Shown: one piece after another, positions 8,442-16,644 of the stretch
Layout of the letters: each line of letters opens with the position of its first letter
Position numbering within the stretch: the first letter of the stretch is position 1
Assembly (NCBI RefSeq): GCF_004804335.1
Contig: NZ_SRXY01000001.1
Location: 868,001-932,000 of the forward strand
Length of the DNA: 64,000 nucleotides
DNA from: Pacificoceanicola onchidii
Lineage (GTDB): Bacteria > Pseudomonadota > Alphaproteobacteria > Rhodobacterales > Rhodobacteraceae
Direction: 5' to 3'
Made by a program: the position numbers and the translations under genes
The notes under the pieces: model-generated
What the model saw: the letters and a program-made list of their open reading frames with translations, nothing else
What the model was told of the DNA's origin: nothing
Databases searched by the model: none

Positions 8442-8768
8442 ATGATCCGTGAACGCGCAAAATATCATCTGGGCCAGGTCGTCCGCCACCGCAAGCATCC
8501 GTTCCGTGGTGTCGTGTTTGATGTCGATCCGCAGTTTGCCAACACCGAAGAATGGTATCAGGCCATCCCCGAGGACTCCCGTCCGAAAAAGCAGCAGCCG
8601 TTCTATCACCTTCTGGCGGAGAACGATCAGAGCTTCTACGTGGCCTATGTCTCCGAACAGAATCTCGTTGCGGATTACTCCGGTGAGCCAGTGGATCATC
8701 CGGACATCCCGGATCTGTTCGGCGCCTTCGAAGACGGCAGCTACGCGCTGCACTTCCAGTTGAACTGA
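8442..8768 (+). CDS. hspQ: heat shock protein HspQ
   Basis: 108 residues, YccV/HspQ family, a small beta-rich protein. It includes KYHLGQVVRHRKHPFRGVVF at the N-terminus and QPFYHLLAEND near residues 46-56. In enterobacteria HspQ is heat-induced, binds hemimethylated DNA (DnaA context) and enhances Lon protease. The start has GAGAGG seven bases upstream. A sigma-32-like promoter lies at 8386-8413, supporting heat-shock control. The gene is monocistronic; a family A repeat follows 11 bases after the stop. Confidence 0.95.
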   Translation: MIRERAKYHLGQVVRHRKHPFRGVVFDVDPQFANTEEWYQAIPEDSRPKKQQPFYHLLAENDQSFYVAYVSEQNLVADYSGEPVDHPDIPDLFGAFEDGSYALHFQLN

Positions 8769-8779
8769 TTTTTTGAGGT

Positions 8780-8804
8780 GGCGGGGTAGAACCCCGCCCT
8801 ACCG
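8780..8804. repeat. dispersed palindromic repeat, family A copy 2
   Basis: Reads GGCGGGGTAGAACCCCGCC followed by CTACCG. Minus-strand reading gives CGGTAGGGCGGGG, and the TAG (8801-8799) is the stop codon of the threonine aldolase gene. The repeat thus forms the very end of that reading frame while lying just downstream of hspQ. Confidence 0.85.
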
Positions 8805-9842
8805 AAGGCCTTCCAGAAGCGACAGGAACCGGTCCACGGTCTCTTGGGTCATGGACCAGTCGCAGACCAGTCTGCCAATCGCCCTGCCCTCATCGCCCTG
8901 CGGCTCTGCGCCATAGATGTGATAGATCGCCCCGGCGTCTTTCAGCGCCCTGTGCTGCGCGCCGGTTGCGCGGAAGAAGACTATGTTGGCCTGGCTGTCG
9001 TTGACCACTTCGAAACCCGCAAGCTCAAGGCCTGCGCGGAGGCTGGAGCCAGTGGCATTGGCCTGCGCCGCCATGTCCCACCACAGGTCCCGCTCCAGAT
9101 AGGCCTGCATCTGTGCGGCGAGGTAGCGGTGTTTGGAATACAGCTGCGCCCCACGCTTGCGGCGAAGCTCGAACTCCCACGCCTTTTTGGGATCAAAGAA
9201 AACAACGGCCTCAACGCCCATCAGCCCGTTCTTGGTCCCACCAAAAACAGCCACATCAACGCCGCGCTTCCACGTCATGTCCGCCGGGGTGCAGCCCAGC
9301 GCGACACAGGCGTTTGCAAAGCGGGCACCGTCGAGATGCACCGGCAGATCGTAGTCCTTGGCCACGTCACAGAGCGCCTGGATTTGCTCCAGCGTGTAGA
9401 CGTTGCCCTCTTCGGTCACGTTGGTGATCGACACCGCGCCCCGTTGCGGGCCGTGTACGCCGCGATTGCCCTCGGCCTCGATAGACGTTCGCAGGGCTTC
9501 TGGGGTCATCACATCCGTGCCGGGCACCAAGGTCAGCTTCGCCCCGCCGGTATACAGCTCCGGGGCGTTGCACTCGTCCACATTGATATGGGACATAGGC
9601 GTGCAAAAGATCGTCTCGAACGGCTGAACCAGCGTCGAAAGCGCCAGAACATTGCCCGCAGTCCCCAGCCCGACGAAATAGACCGCCGCTTCCGGCGCTT
9701 CGAACAAATTGCGGATGCGCGCAGTGACTTCGGCGGTCAAAGGATCATTGCCGTAGCCCATGGCATACCCGTCATTGGCCGCCTTGAGCGCCTCGAACAC
9801 GCTCGGATGTACCGGCCCGCCATTGTCTGAAGCAAAATCCAT
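8799..9842 (-). CDS. threonine aldolase family protein (low-specificity L-threonine aldolase)
   Basis: 347 residues, fold-type I PLP enzyme of the beta-eliminating lyase/aldolase family, cleaving L-(allo)-threonine to glycine and acetaldehyde. The PLP lysine is K204 in FGGTKNGLMG, and the upstream PVHLDGARFANA (167-178) holds the cofactor-binding Asp. The GGTKNG form is typical of the Pseudomonas-type enzyme rather than E. coli LtaE. Start ATG 9842-9840 overlaps the stop of the upstream YcgN-family gene by one base (TGATG), so the two are translationally coupled. The stop codon lies inside a family A repeat. Confidence 0.92.
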   Translation of the reverse strand: MDFASDNGGPVHPSVFEALKAANDGYAMGYGNDPLTAEVTARIRNLFEAPEAAVYFVGLGTAGNVLALSTLVQPFETIFCTPMSHINVDECNAPELYTGGAKLTLVPGTDVMTPEALRTSIEAEGNRGVHGPQRGAVSITNVTEEGNVYTLEQIQALCDVAKDYDLPVHLDGARFANACVALGCTPADMTWKRGVDVAVFGGTKNGLMGVEAVVFFDPKKAWEFELRRKRGAQLYSKHRYLAAQMQAYLERDLWWDMAAQANATGSSLRAGLELAGFEVVNDSQANIVFFRATGAQHRALKDAGAIYHIYGAEPQGDEGRAIGRLVCDWSMTQETVDRFLSLLEGLR

Positions 9843-10324
9843 CACGCGTCTCCCATCGGCTCTTCGATGATGTGATCTTCCCAATCTTCGTCGGAGATTT
9901 CAAACTCCGGCACCGTGTCATGACGCATGGACACGCCTGCCGCATGAACGCTTTCGGCGGTGCCGGTCAGAAGCGGATGCCAGCTTGGCAATGCCTTGCC
10001 CTCATAGAGGCGTTTGTACGCGCATGTCTGGGGCATCCAATAAGCATGCTGGTCGATGTTCGACGGCTTCATCACGATACATTCGGGCACAAACTGGTGC
10101 CGGATCGAATACTGCGCACAGCGGCAGGTGCTGTCGTCGAACAGGCGGCAGGCGACACGGGTCATCGCGACCTCGCCGGTGTCCTCGTCTTCCAGCTTGT
10201 TCATGCAGCATTTGCCGCAGCCGTCACACAGCGCCTCCCATTCCTTCTCGTTCAAGTCGGTCAGCGCCTTGCGCTCCCAGAACCGGGGAGCAAGGCCACC
10301 GCGTGCGATCGGATCCTCGCTCAT
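9842..10324 (-). CDS. YcgN family cysteine-cluster protein (UPF0260)
   Basis: 160 residues. The hallmark is the cysteine cluster C-D-G-C-G-K-C-C near residues 34-41, with further cysteines at ACRLFDDSTCRCAQY and PECIVM, and a C-terminal acidic tail. The family is suspected to bind zinc or an Fe-S cluster; the biochemical role is not established. Start ATG 10324-10322 overlaps the ribF stop as ATGA, which favours it over an ATG 11 codons upstream. It sits in a tight ribF-ycgN-aldolase cluster. Confidence 0.9.
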   Translation of the reverse strand: MSEDPIARGGLAPRFWERKALTDLNEKEWEALCDGCGKCCMNKLEDEDTGEVAMTRVACRLFDDSTCRCAQYSIRHQFVPECIVMKPSNIDQHAYWMPQTCAYKRLYEGKALPSWHPLLTGTAESVHAAGVSMRHDTVPEFEISDEDWEDHIIEEPMGDA

Positions 10325-11253
10325 AGACCGCTCAGAATATCGCGGGCCTTGGTGCAATCCGCTTTCATCTGTTCAACCAGCGCATCGAGACTGTCGAACT
10401 TCAACTCGGGCCGCAGGTATTCGACAAGGCCAACGGACAGGGTCGCGCCGTAAAGATCGCCGGTGAAATCGAAGAGGAAGGTTTCGATATTGGGGAACTG
10501 GCCATCGAACATCGGTCGCACGCCGACGGAGGCCGCGCCGTGGTATTTGCCCTTGTGCTGCCCATCCAGAACCTCGACGAGCACCGCATAAACGCCGAAG
10601 GCGGGAGGGTGCAGACCATCGATGCTCATGTTGGCAGTCGGATAGCCGAGCACGCGGCCACGCTGTTCGCCGCCAATGACCTCGCCTTCAATGCGGTGCC
10701 AATGGCCAAGACCGGCAGCCGCATCGCGAGGACGGCCTTCGGAAAGTGCGGTGCGGATGGCCGTCGAGGAAATCTCCTGCCCCCCGGTTTGCAGCAGATC
10801 GGCGACGGTCACGCCAAAACCCATCTCTTCCCCAAAGGCCTGAAGCTCCTTTACCGAGCCGGCACGTCCTTTGCCGAAACAGAAATCTTTCCCCACAACC
10901 ACATGGCACAGCCCAAGTCCGTCGCGGATGACCCGTTCCGCAAAGGCGCGCGGGGTCAGCGAGGCCAGGGCCATGTTGAAGTTGATCTGGTAGAGCCGCT
11001 CGACCCCGAGCCGTTCAAGCCGGGTCGCGCGGGCATCGGCGCTCATCAGGCGGAACGCGGGGGCGTCGGGCGCGAAATACTCGCGCGGATGCGGCTCGAA
11101 CGTCAGAATGCCCAGTTTGGCGTCTGGCGCGGCCTTTCGCGCGAGATCGATCACGGCCTGATGCCCGAGATGCACGCCATCGAAGTTGCCGATGGCAACG
11201 CTGGCACCGCGGTCTTCCGGGCGGACGTACTGGTAGTCGCGAATAATTCTCAT
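10321..11253 (-). CDS. ribF: bifunctional riboflavin kinase / FAD synthetase
   Basis: 310 residues, full length. The N-terminal adenylyltransferase domain has GNFDGVHLGHQ (22-32), the HxGH nucleotidyl-transfer motif, and TFEPHPREYF. The C-terminal flavokinase domain (about 180-305) has VLGYPTANMSIDGL, with the PTAN motif. It makes FMN and FAD from riboflavin and ATP in the cytoplasm. It leads an overlapping cluster with the YcgN protein. The FAD produced serves among others the nearby halogenase family, though nothing here indicates a special link. Confidence 0.96.
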   Translation of the reverse strand: MRIIRDYQYVRPEDRGASVAIGNFDGVHLGHQAVIDLARKAAPDAKLGILTFEPHPREYFAPDAPAFRLMSADARATRLERLGVERLYQINFNMALASLTPRAFAERVIRDGLGLCHVVVGKDFCFGKGRAGSVKELQAFGEEMGFGVTVADLLQTGGQEISSTAIRTALSEGRPRDAAAGLGHWHRIEGEVIGGEQRGRVLGYPTANMSIDGLHPPAFGVYAVLVEVLDGQHKGKYHGAASVGVRPMFDGQFPNIETFLFDFTGDLYGATLSVGLVEYLRPELKFDSLDALVEQMKADCTKARDILSGL

Positions 11254-11262
11254 GCGCTCGGG

Positions 11263-12741
11263 TTAGCCCGACAGCTTCCCGGGCGCAAGCGCCGCCGCAA
11301 TCAGCGCAATCCCGGCTTCGATCCGCTCAGACGGAATCGAACTGTAGCCCAAGCGGTAGTACCGCCCCGGCACTTCGGCGCCATCAAAGAACGGCGCGCC
11401 TGGTTCGATCAGCACATCCCGCGCGCGCAGAATTTTCGCGAGGGCCTTGGTATCCACGTTTTCCGGCGCCTGCATCCAGATGCTGGAGCCGCCATGTGCG
11501 CCTTTGCCGGCGATCTCGAGCCCGTGCGCGGCAATGGCCTTCTCCATAACCCGACGCCTTTCGCCCAGCGCCCGGCCCATGCGGCGGATTTGTGCATCGT
11601 AGTGGCCAAGGCTCAGGTAGTAGGCTGCGGTGCGTTGAATGTGGCCCGGCGGGTGGCGCAACATGCTGGCCCTGAGGGCGCGCGCCTCGCGTATGAACGG
11701 GGCTGACCCCACCAGATAGCCAAGCCTCAGGCCCGGAAACAGGGACTTGGAAAAGCTGCCAACATAAATCACGCGCCCGTCTTCATCGAGGCTTTTGAGG
11801 GCTGGACTGGGGGCCTTGAGGAAGGACATCTCAAATTCGTAGTCATCCTCAACGATCAGCGCGTTCAACTCTGCGGCACGGGCCAGCAAATCGGTCCGCC
11901 GCGCCATCGGCATGGTCGCGGAGGTCGGGCATTGGTGACTTGGCGTGGTAAAAATGACCTGCGCGTCCTCGGGCAATGCCTCCGGCGGTAAGCCTTCGTT
12001 GTCCACGTCCACGGCCTTTACATCGGCCCCACACTGTCTCAGGATTTGCCGCAAGGCCGGGTAGCAGGGGTTTTCAATAGCGACTTTGCGGCCTCGAGAC
12101 GCCAGCACCTGCGCCGCCAGCCACAGGGCGTTCTGCGCGCCCAGCGTGATCAGGATTTCTTCCGGGCCTGCCTGAATCCCTCGGCGCGGCAAGGTGTGGC
12201 GGGCGATGAAGCTGACCAGTTCCGGATCGTCCTGATCAAACTGATCCTGCGTCAGCGCCCAGAAATCCTTGGCCCCCAAAGCCTGCGTCGCGCAAAGCCG
12301 CCAGTTGGCATGGTCGAACAGCTTGGGGTCTGCCTGACCGTAGATGAACGGATAACGAAACCGCGCCCAATCCTGCGGCTTGTCCATGCCCAGCGCGGGC
12401 CCCGCGCTGAAGGTCTGAGCAAAGGCCGCTTCCCAGTCCACCCGGTCTTTCCTCGGCGCAAGCGGCCCGAAATCCGGCGGTTCAGGAGCATTTTCGCTGA
12501 CGTAGTAGCCTGAACGTCCCCGCGCGGTCAGGTAATCGTTGGCCAAGAGCTCCGTATAAGCCAGCGTCACGGTAATCCGGCTGACGCCGAGATGCTGGGC
12601 AAGCCCGCGGCTGGACGGAAGCTTTTCGCCGGGACGAAATCGCCCGGAGAGGATGCCCTCGGCAACCATCTGCTGAATACGCGCCTGCAGCGTGCCCTGG
12701 CGGCCCGGGATCAGGCGGAAAGTTTCGACGGGAATGGCCAT
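11263..12741 (-). CDS. MocR/PdxR-type regulator (GntR winged helix fused to aminotransferase domain)
   Basis: 492 residues. An N-terminal GntR wHTH (about 18-85, with LPSSRGLAQHLGVSRITV) is joined to a fold-type I aminotransferase-like domain (about 120-490). The PLP lysine is visible in VGSFSKSLFPGLRLGY. MocR regulators sense PLP or an amino compound and bind direct repeats. Neighbours (ribF downstream, rplT upstream) do not reveal the target pathway, so it may be PdxR-, TauR-, EnuR- or GabR-like. Direct repeats just upstream of the start suggest autoregulation. The start is ATG 12741-12739; the ribF start lies 9 bases beyond the stop. Confidence 0.92.
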   Translation of the reverse strand: MAIPVETFRLIPGRQGTLQARIQQMVAEGILSGRFRPGEKLPSSRGLAQHLGVSRITVTLAYTELLANDYLTARGRSGYYVSENAPEPPDFGPLAPRKDRVDWEAAFAQTFSAGPALGMDKPQDWARFRYPFIYGQADPKLFDHANWRLCATQALGAKDFWALTQDQFDQDDPELVSFIARHTLPRRGIQAGPEEILITLGAQNALWLAAQVLASRGRKVAIENPCYPALRQILRQCGADVKAVDVDNEGLPPEALPEDAQVIFTTPSHQCPTSATMPMARRTDLLARAAELNALIVEDDYEFEMSFLKAPSPALKSLDEDGRVIYVGSFSKSLFPGLRLGYLVGSAPFIREARALRASMLRHPPGHIQRTAAYYLSLGHYDAQIRRMGRALGERRRVMEKAIAAHGLEIAGKGAHGGSSIWMQAPENVDTKALAKILRARDVLIEPGAPFFDGAEVPGRYYRLGYSSIPSERIEAGIALIAAALAPGKLSG

Positions 12742-12752
12742 GGATCCAGCCT

Positions 12753-12781
12753 AATCTGGGCTGATGTCAGGTGCAATCTGG
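12753..12781 (-). promoter_or_regulatory. candidate MocR operator: direct repeat CCAGATT
   Basis: AATCTGG occurs at 12753-12759 and 12775-12781. Read on the gene's strand this is CCAGATT twice, 22 bases centre to centre (two helical turns), immediately upstream of the regulator's start. Direct repeats of this geometry are how MocR proteins bind their own promoters. Confidence 0.4.
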
Positions 12782-12808
12782 ATATATAGCACAGCTGCCC
12801 CACCCTAA

Positions 12809-12827
12809 CCCTCCCCAATGGGGAGGG
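12809..12827. repeat. hairpin CCCTCCCC-AAT-GGGGAGGG
   Basis: A perfect 8-bp inverted repeat with loop AAT, preceded by CCCACCCTAA. It sits between the MocR gene promoter and the rplT terminator. The form resembles short REP-like elements widespread in bacterial genomes. Confidence 0.5.
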
Positions 12828-12851
12828 AACGGCCAGTCCCGAATCGACAGG

Positions 12852-12889
12852 CAAAGAAAAACCCCGCCGCAGCGAAGCCGGGCGGGGTT
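12852..12889 (-). terminator. rho-independent terminator of rpmI-rplT
   Basis: On the minus strand a 9-bp stem AACCCCGCC / GGCGGGGTT (complement of 12860-12868 and 12881-12889) encloses a 12-base GC-rich loop. It is followed by TTTTCTTT. It lies 24 bases after the rplT stop. Confidence 0.88.
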
Positions 12890-12912
12890 CGTAGTGCGCA
12901 AGGGGCTGACGC

Positions 12913-13278
12913 TTATGCGGACAGCGCGCCCTTGGCCTGATCCACGATCGCGGCAAATGCCTCGGGTTCGTGAACGGCGAGATCGGCGAGAACCTTACGG
13001 TCCACTTCAATGCCGGCCAGGTTCAGACCATTGATGAACTTGGAGTAGGTCAGGGCCTCGTCGTGTGCGCGAACGGCCGCGTTGATGCGCTGGATCCACA
13101 GGGCGCGGAAGTTACGCTTGCGGTTATGGCGATCGCGGGTTGCGTACTGGTTGGCCTTGTCGACGGCCTGGGCCGCGACCTTGAAGGTGTTCTTGCGGCG
13201 GCCGTAGTAACCTTTCGCTGCCTTGATAACCTTCTTGTGACGCGCGTGCGTGACTGTTCCGCCTTTAACTCGGGACAT
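12913..13278 (-). CDS. rplT: 50S ribosomal protein L20
   Basis: 121 residues, normal length. The basic N-terminal extension begins [20 protein letters not shown], and the conserved [12 protein letters not shown] is near 59-70. L20 binds 23S rRNA early in large-subunit assembly. It lies 15 bases downstream of rpmI in the usual rpmI-rplT pair. infC is not present directly upstream. A strong terminator follows. In enterobacteria L20 represses its own operon; no such RNA structure is recognised here. Confidence 0.98.
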   Translation of the reverse strand: MSRVKGGTVTHARHKKVIKAAKGYYGRRKNTFKVAAQAVDKANQYATRDRHNRKRNFRALWIQRINAAVRAHDEALTYSKFINGLNLAGIEVDRKVLADLAVHEPEAFAAIVDQAKGALSA

Positions 13279-13293
13279 ATCTAAACCTCCTGA

Positions 13294-13494
13294 TTAGCGG
13301 TCGTAGGGCATATAGCCCTTGATGATCTTTGCATCGGGCTCCGACAGAGTTGTCGTGCCGCGCGCGTCGCGGATAAACTTCTTGTGGCGCTTGATCATGC
13401 CGTGGCGTTTGCCAGCCTGACCTGCCATCACTTTGCCGGTGGCGCTTACCTTGAAGCGCTTTTTGGCAGACGATTTCGTCTTCATCTTGGGCAT
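13294..13494 (-). CDS. rpmI: 50S ribosomal protein L35
   Basis: 66 residues, typical length. It begins [20 protein letters not shown] and is very basic (Lys/Arg rich, as in [10 protein letters not shown]). It is the first gene of the rpmI-rplT pair. The ATG (13494-13492) has an AGGAG-containing leader (AGAAGGAGACCGAA). The upstream 136 bases to the small membrane-protein gene are expected to hold the promoter. Confidence 0.97.
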   Translation of the reverse strand: MPKMKTKSSAKKRFKVSATGKVMAGQAGKRHGMIKRHKKFIRDARGTTTLSEPDAKIIKGYMPYDR

Positions 13495-13630
13495 TTCGGT
13501 CTCCTTCTACATCGCGCGACTCGGCATGCCTCTAGAGCCGGACGCACGGTTGGAGCGCGCCGTATAGAAGCGCGTTTCCTTTTTGGCAAGGGGATTCGCG
13601 GAAGATTCATCCGCCGCGCCGCGCAATCGA

Positions 13631-13852
13631 TCAGATCAGATCGCCGATTACCCGGTATACAACGCTGGGCAGATCGCCAAAGCGATACCCACCCTCTTTT
13701 TGCTGAATGGCGTAGACCATCAGCCCTCCGGCCAGGATGGCAACCATGGCGGCCACACGCGGTGCGCGCCCGTCGGAAAAGGCCGACACGATCGCCGGGA
13801 TTGCCAGCACGGCCAAGACCATGCCGACAACCAAAGTGGTATCCGGGTCCAT
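13631..13852 (-). CDS. small membrane protein, unknown function
   Basis: 73 residues. Two hydrophobic segments, VVGMVLAVLAIPAIVSAF (8-25) and VAAMVAILAGGLMVYAI (33-49), are followed by a short polar C-terminus (QQKEGGYRFGDLPSVVYRV). The RBS CAGGAG is 8 bases upstream of ATG 13852. It lies between pyk and rpmI on the same strand; the pyk stop at 13882 is 29 bases upstream, so it is probably the second cistron after pyk. I do not recognise a named family. Confidence 0.75.
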   Translation of the reverse strand: MDPDTTLVVGMVLAVLAIPAIVSAFSDGRAPRVAAMVAILAGGLMVYAIQQKEGGYRFGDLPSVVYRVIGDLI

Positions 13853-13881
13853 TCCAGACTCCTGCTAAATTCGAGCGCAGG

Positions 13882-15327
13882 TTACTCCGGGTCGGTGCTG
13901 TAGATCAAACGTTCGTCGCAAGGCGCCACACGCAAGATATTTGTGCTGCCCGGAACGTTGAACGGCACACCGGCGGTGACCACGATTTGATCGTGCTCTT
14001 CGACGAAGCCGTTCTTGCGAGCCGCACGCGCCGCGTTGACCACCGCCTGTTTGAAGCGCTCAAGCTCACCCGTCATCACAGTCATGGTGCCCCAGTGCAA
14101 GGACATGCGCCGCGCCGTGCCGCGCAGGCTTGTCATGGCAATGATCGGCACACGAGGGCGTTCGCGGCTAACCAGAGCCGCCGTGGTGCCCGATGAGGTG
14201 AAGCAGCAGATCGCCTTGATGTCGGTGGTCTCGGCAATTTCCCGAGCCGCCGCCACGATACCATCGGCCACGGAGGCACGGTGCGCGTGCCGGGAAGCTT
14301 CGATGATTTCGCGGTAGGTTGGATCGCTCTCCACTTCGATGGCGACGTTGTTCATCGTCGTCACCGCCTCAATGGGGTACTGACCCGCTGCCGATTCTGC
14401 CGACAACATGATCGCATCCGCCCCTTCATAGATCGCACCGGACACGTCCGACACCTCGGCGCGTGTGGGCATCGGGGATTCGATCATTGATTCGAGCATC
14501 TGCGTAGCAACGATCACCGGCTTGGCGGCCGCACGGCACTTGCGCACAAGCCGTTTCTGGATCGGCGGGACATTCTGCACGGGCAGTTCCACACCGAGAT
14601 CGCCGCGCGCCACCATGATGCCGTCAGAGACTTCCATGATCTCGTCGAAAGCTTCAACGGCCGCCGGTTTCTCGATCTTGGACAGGATGGCCGCCCGGCC
14701 ATCGGCCAGTTCGCGCGCTTCCCAAACGTCCTTTGGCCGCTGCACAAAGCTGAGCGCAAGCCAATCAACGCCAAGCGAGCAGACAAACTCCAGATCGTTC
14801 CGGTCCTTTTCCGACAGCGCCGCCAGAGGCAACACCACGTCGGGCACGTTCACACCTTTGCGGTTCGAAATCGTACCGCCCGTAATAACGGTGCAATTGG
14901 CGAAGTCTTCACCGCATTCCTCCACGCGTAGGCGGATCTTTCCGTCATTCACCAGCAGGTGCGACCCAACGGTGAGCGCCTCAAAAATCTCCGGGTGAGG
15001 CAGCGTGACCCGCTTGTGCGTGCCGGGGGCGGGATCGAGATCAAGACGGAACGCCTCTCCCCATTCCAGCTCTTCTTCACCATTGGCAAACTCGCCCACG
15101 CGCAGTTTCGGCCCCTGCAGGTCCGCCAGAATCGCGATCGGGCTGTCGAGGTCTTTCTCTACCTGCCGGATAATGCGGTGTTTCTCGGCGATTTCTTCGT
15201 GCTTGCCGTGGCTCATGTTCAGACGGAACACATCGGCGCCGGCCTCGTGCAAAGCGCGGATCATTTCATAAGTGGAACTGGCCGGTCCCAATGTCGCGAC
15301 GATCTTGACGTTGCGATCTCTTTTCAT
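13882..15327 (-). CDS. pyk: pyruvate kinase
   Basis: 481 residues. The conserved start KIVATLGPASS lies near residue 7; the signature IMVARGDLGVELP holds the active-site region (about 231-243); KIEKPAAVEAFDEI supplies the catalytic lysine. A B domain and C-terminal allosteric domain are present. It converts PEP and ADP to pyruvate and ATP. I chose ATG 15327-15325 because CAGGAGAAACGAT precedes it; the frame is open 17 codons further. It is probably transcribed with the small membrane-protein gene downstream, and is divergent from the N-formylglutamate amidohydrolase gene. Confidence 0.96.
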   Translation of the reverse strand: MKRDRNVKIVATLGPASSTYEMIRALHEAGADVFRLNMSHGKHEEIAEKHRIIRQVEKDLDSPIAILADLQGPKLRVGEFANGEEELEWGEAFRLDLDPAPGTHKRVTLPHPEIFEALTVGSHLLVNDGKIRLRVEECGEDFANCTVITGGTISNRKGVNVPDVVLPLAALSEKDRNDLEFVCSLGVDWLALSFVQRPKDVWEARELADGRAAILSKIEKPAAVEAFDEIMEVSDGIMVARGDLGVELPVQNVPPIQKRLVRKCRAAAKPVIVATQMLESMIESPMPTRAEVSDVSGAIYEGADAIMLSAESAAGQYPIEAVTTMNNVAIEVESDPTYREIIEASRHAHRASVADGIVAAAREIAETTDIKAICCFTSSGTTAALVSRERPRVPIIAMTSLRGTARRMSLHWGTMTVMTGELERFKQAVVNAARAARKNGFVEEHDQIVVTAGVPFNVPGSTNILRVAPCDERLIYSTDPE

Positions 15328-15496
15328 ATCGTTTCTCCTGGCGAGGCCGTCATCCCGGACAGGGTGACATCCCAACAAGCCTCGCGCTGATGATCCCTGC
15401 CCAAATTCGCGTTACCGCTAACACGTGCGGCTCAATCCCGCAATTCCCTTTGCCCGGCATCTGTCCTATCTGTTGCATGCAAGAGATGAAGAGACC

Positions 15497-16234
15497 ATGA
15501 CATACCACCCCTATAGCATCGAAGGCGAAGATCGTAAGAGTCGCTGGCTGATCACCTGTGACCATGCTGCAAACACCGTTCCGCCGGACATCGGAGACAG
15601 CCTTGGCCTTCCCGAAGCGGACATGGAACGGCACATCGCCTTTGATCCCGGAGCGGCGGGTGTGGCGCGGGCGCTTGGTGAGGCGCTTGGCGCGCCGGTG
15701 CTTTTGTCGAACTTTTCGCGCCTCGTGATTGACCCCAATCGTGGCGAAGATGATCCGACGCTGCTGATGAAGCTTTACGACGGCTCGGTCATTCCGGCGA
15801 ATCGCGGTGCCGATGCGGTGGAGCGGGAACGCCGCCTCAACGCATACTACCGGCCCTATCACAACGCTTATGCCCGCCTCGCGGCGCGGCAGGATGATAC
15901 GGTGATCGTGGCAGTGCACAGTTTCACGCGGCAGCTGCGCGGCAGGCCTACACGGCCGTGGCATGTGGGCATCCTGCATGCTTGGGACAGGCGCTTGTCC
16001 GATCCTTTCATCGCCCTGCTTGAGGCGGAACCGGATCTGACAGTCGGCCGCAACGAGCCCTACCCCGGCCATCTGCCGGGCGACGCTGTTGACCGACATG
16101 CGCTCCACCACGGGCGCAACAATACGCTGATCGAACTGCGCAATGACCTGATCGAAACGGACGTTGCGCAGGCACATTGGGGGGCAAGGCTCGCGCCGAT
16201 GCTGGAACAGGCGCTGACGCAGGTTCCGGATTGA
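15497..16234 (+). CDS. N-formylglutamate amidohydrolase family protein
   Basis: 245 residues, FGase family (PF05013). Seen motifs are LITCDHAANTVP near residue 20, a long helix-rich core, and VAVHSFTRQLRG with the metal-ligand type His near 137. The classic enzyme (HutG-type) releases formate from N-formyl-L-glutamate in histidine degradation, but no hut gene is nearby, so the substrate may differ. ATG 15497 has AAGAGA upstream; an earlier start 24 codons back lacks family similarity. It is followed after 32 bases by the DUF1244 gene, probably in the same operon. Confidence 0.88.
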   Translation: MTYHPYSIEGEDRKSRWLITCDHAANTVPPDIGDSLGLPEADMERHIAFDPGAAGVARALGEALGAPVLLSNFSRLVIDPNRGEDDPTLLMKLYDGSVIPANRGADAVERERRLNAYYRPYHNAYARLAARQDDTVIVAVHSFTRQLRGRPTRPWHVGILHAWDRRLSDPFIALLEAEPDLTVGRNEPYPGHLPGDAVDRHALHHGRNNTLIELRNDLIETDVAQAHWGARLAPMLEQALTQVPD

Positions 16235-16266
16235 GATTGAAACAACGACACTTGGGAGAGACACCG

Positions 16267-16581
16267 ATGGATGACCAAACCCGCATTGAACTGGAAGCCG
16301 CCGCCTTTCGCCGCCTGCGCCAGCACCTGATGGAAGAGCGCACGGATGTGCAGAATATTGACATGATGAACCTCGCCGGGTTCTGCCGGAACTGCCTGTC
16401 TCGGTGGTATCAGGAAGCAGCCAACGAACGTGGCATAGAAATGGACAAGGGCGCGGCCCGCGAGATCTACTACGGCATGCCGTTTGACGCGTGGAAGTCC
16501 AAGTATCAGACCGAGGCCAGCGCTGAAAAGCAGGCCGAGTTCGAGGTTGCCTTCAAAGAGAACGTGACCGACAAATCCTGA
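16267..16581 (+). CDS. DUF1244 domain protein
   Basis: 104 residues, an alpha-helical protein of the DUF1244 family. The core is FCRNCLSRWYQEAANERG (38-55) with a CxxC pair (C39, C42), then AREIYYGMPFDAWKSKYQ. The CxxC suggests metal or redox binding but the function is unknown. The RBS GGGAGAG is 10 bases upstream of ATG 16267. It probably shares a transcript with the amidohydrolase upstream. Confidence 0.9.
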   Translation: MDDQTRIELEAAAFRRLRQHLMEERTDVQNIDMMNLAGFCRNCLSRWYQEAANERGIEMDKGAAREIYYGMPFDAWKSKYQTEASAEKQAEFEVAFKENVTDKS

Positions 16582-16610
16582 TCCAGCCGGTGGGGTTGGC
16601 GGAACGGTCC

Positions 16611-16640
16611 GTAGGGCGGGGCTTTGCCCTCGACCCCCTG
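16611..16640. repeat. dispersed palindromic repeat, family A copy 3 (degenerate)
   Basis: Starts GTAGGGCGGGGCTTTG and continues CCCTCGACCCCCTGC, so the left arm is intact and the right arm eroded. It lies between the convergent DUF1244 and holA genes. Confidence 0.6.
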
Positions 16641-16644
16641 CGGA

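Noticed and set aside
9872-10453. Frame opposite ribF and the YcgN gene
   Set aside because: The YcgN cysteine cluster and ribF motifs decide the strand; the antisense frame has none.
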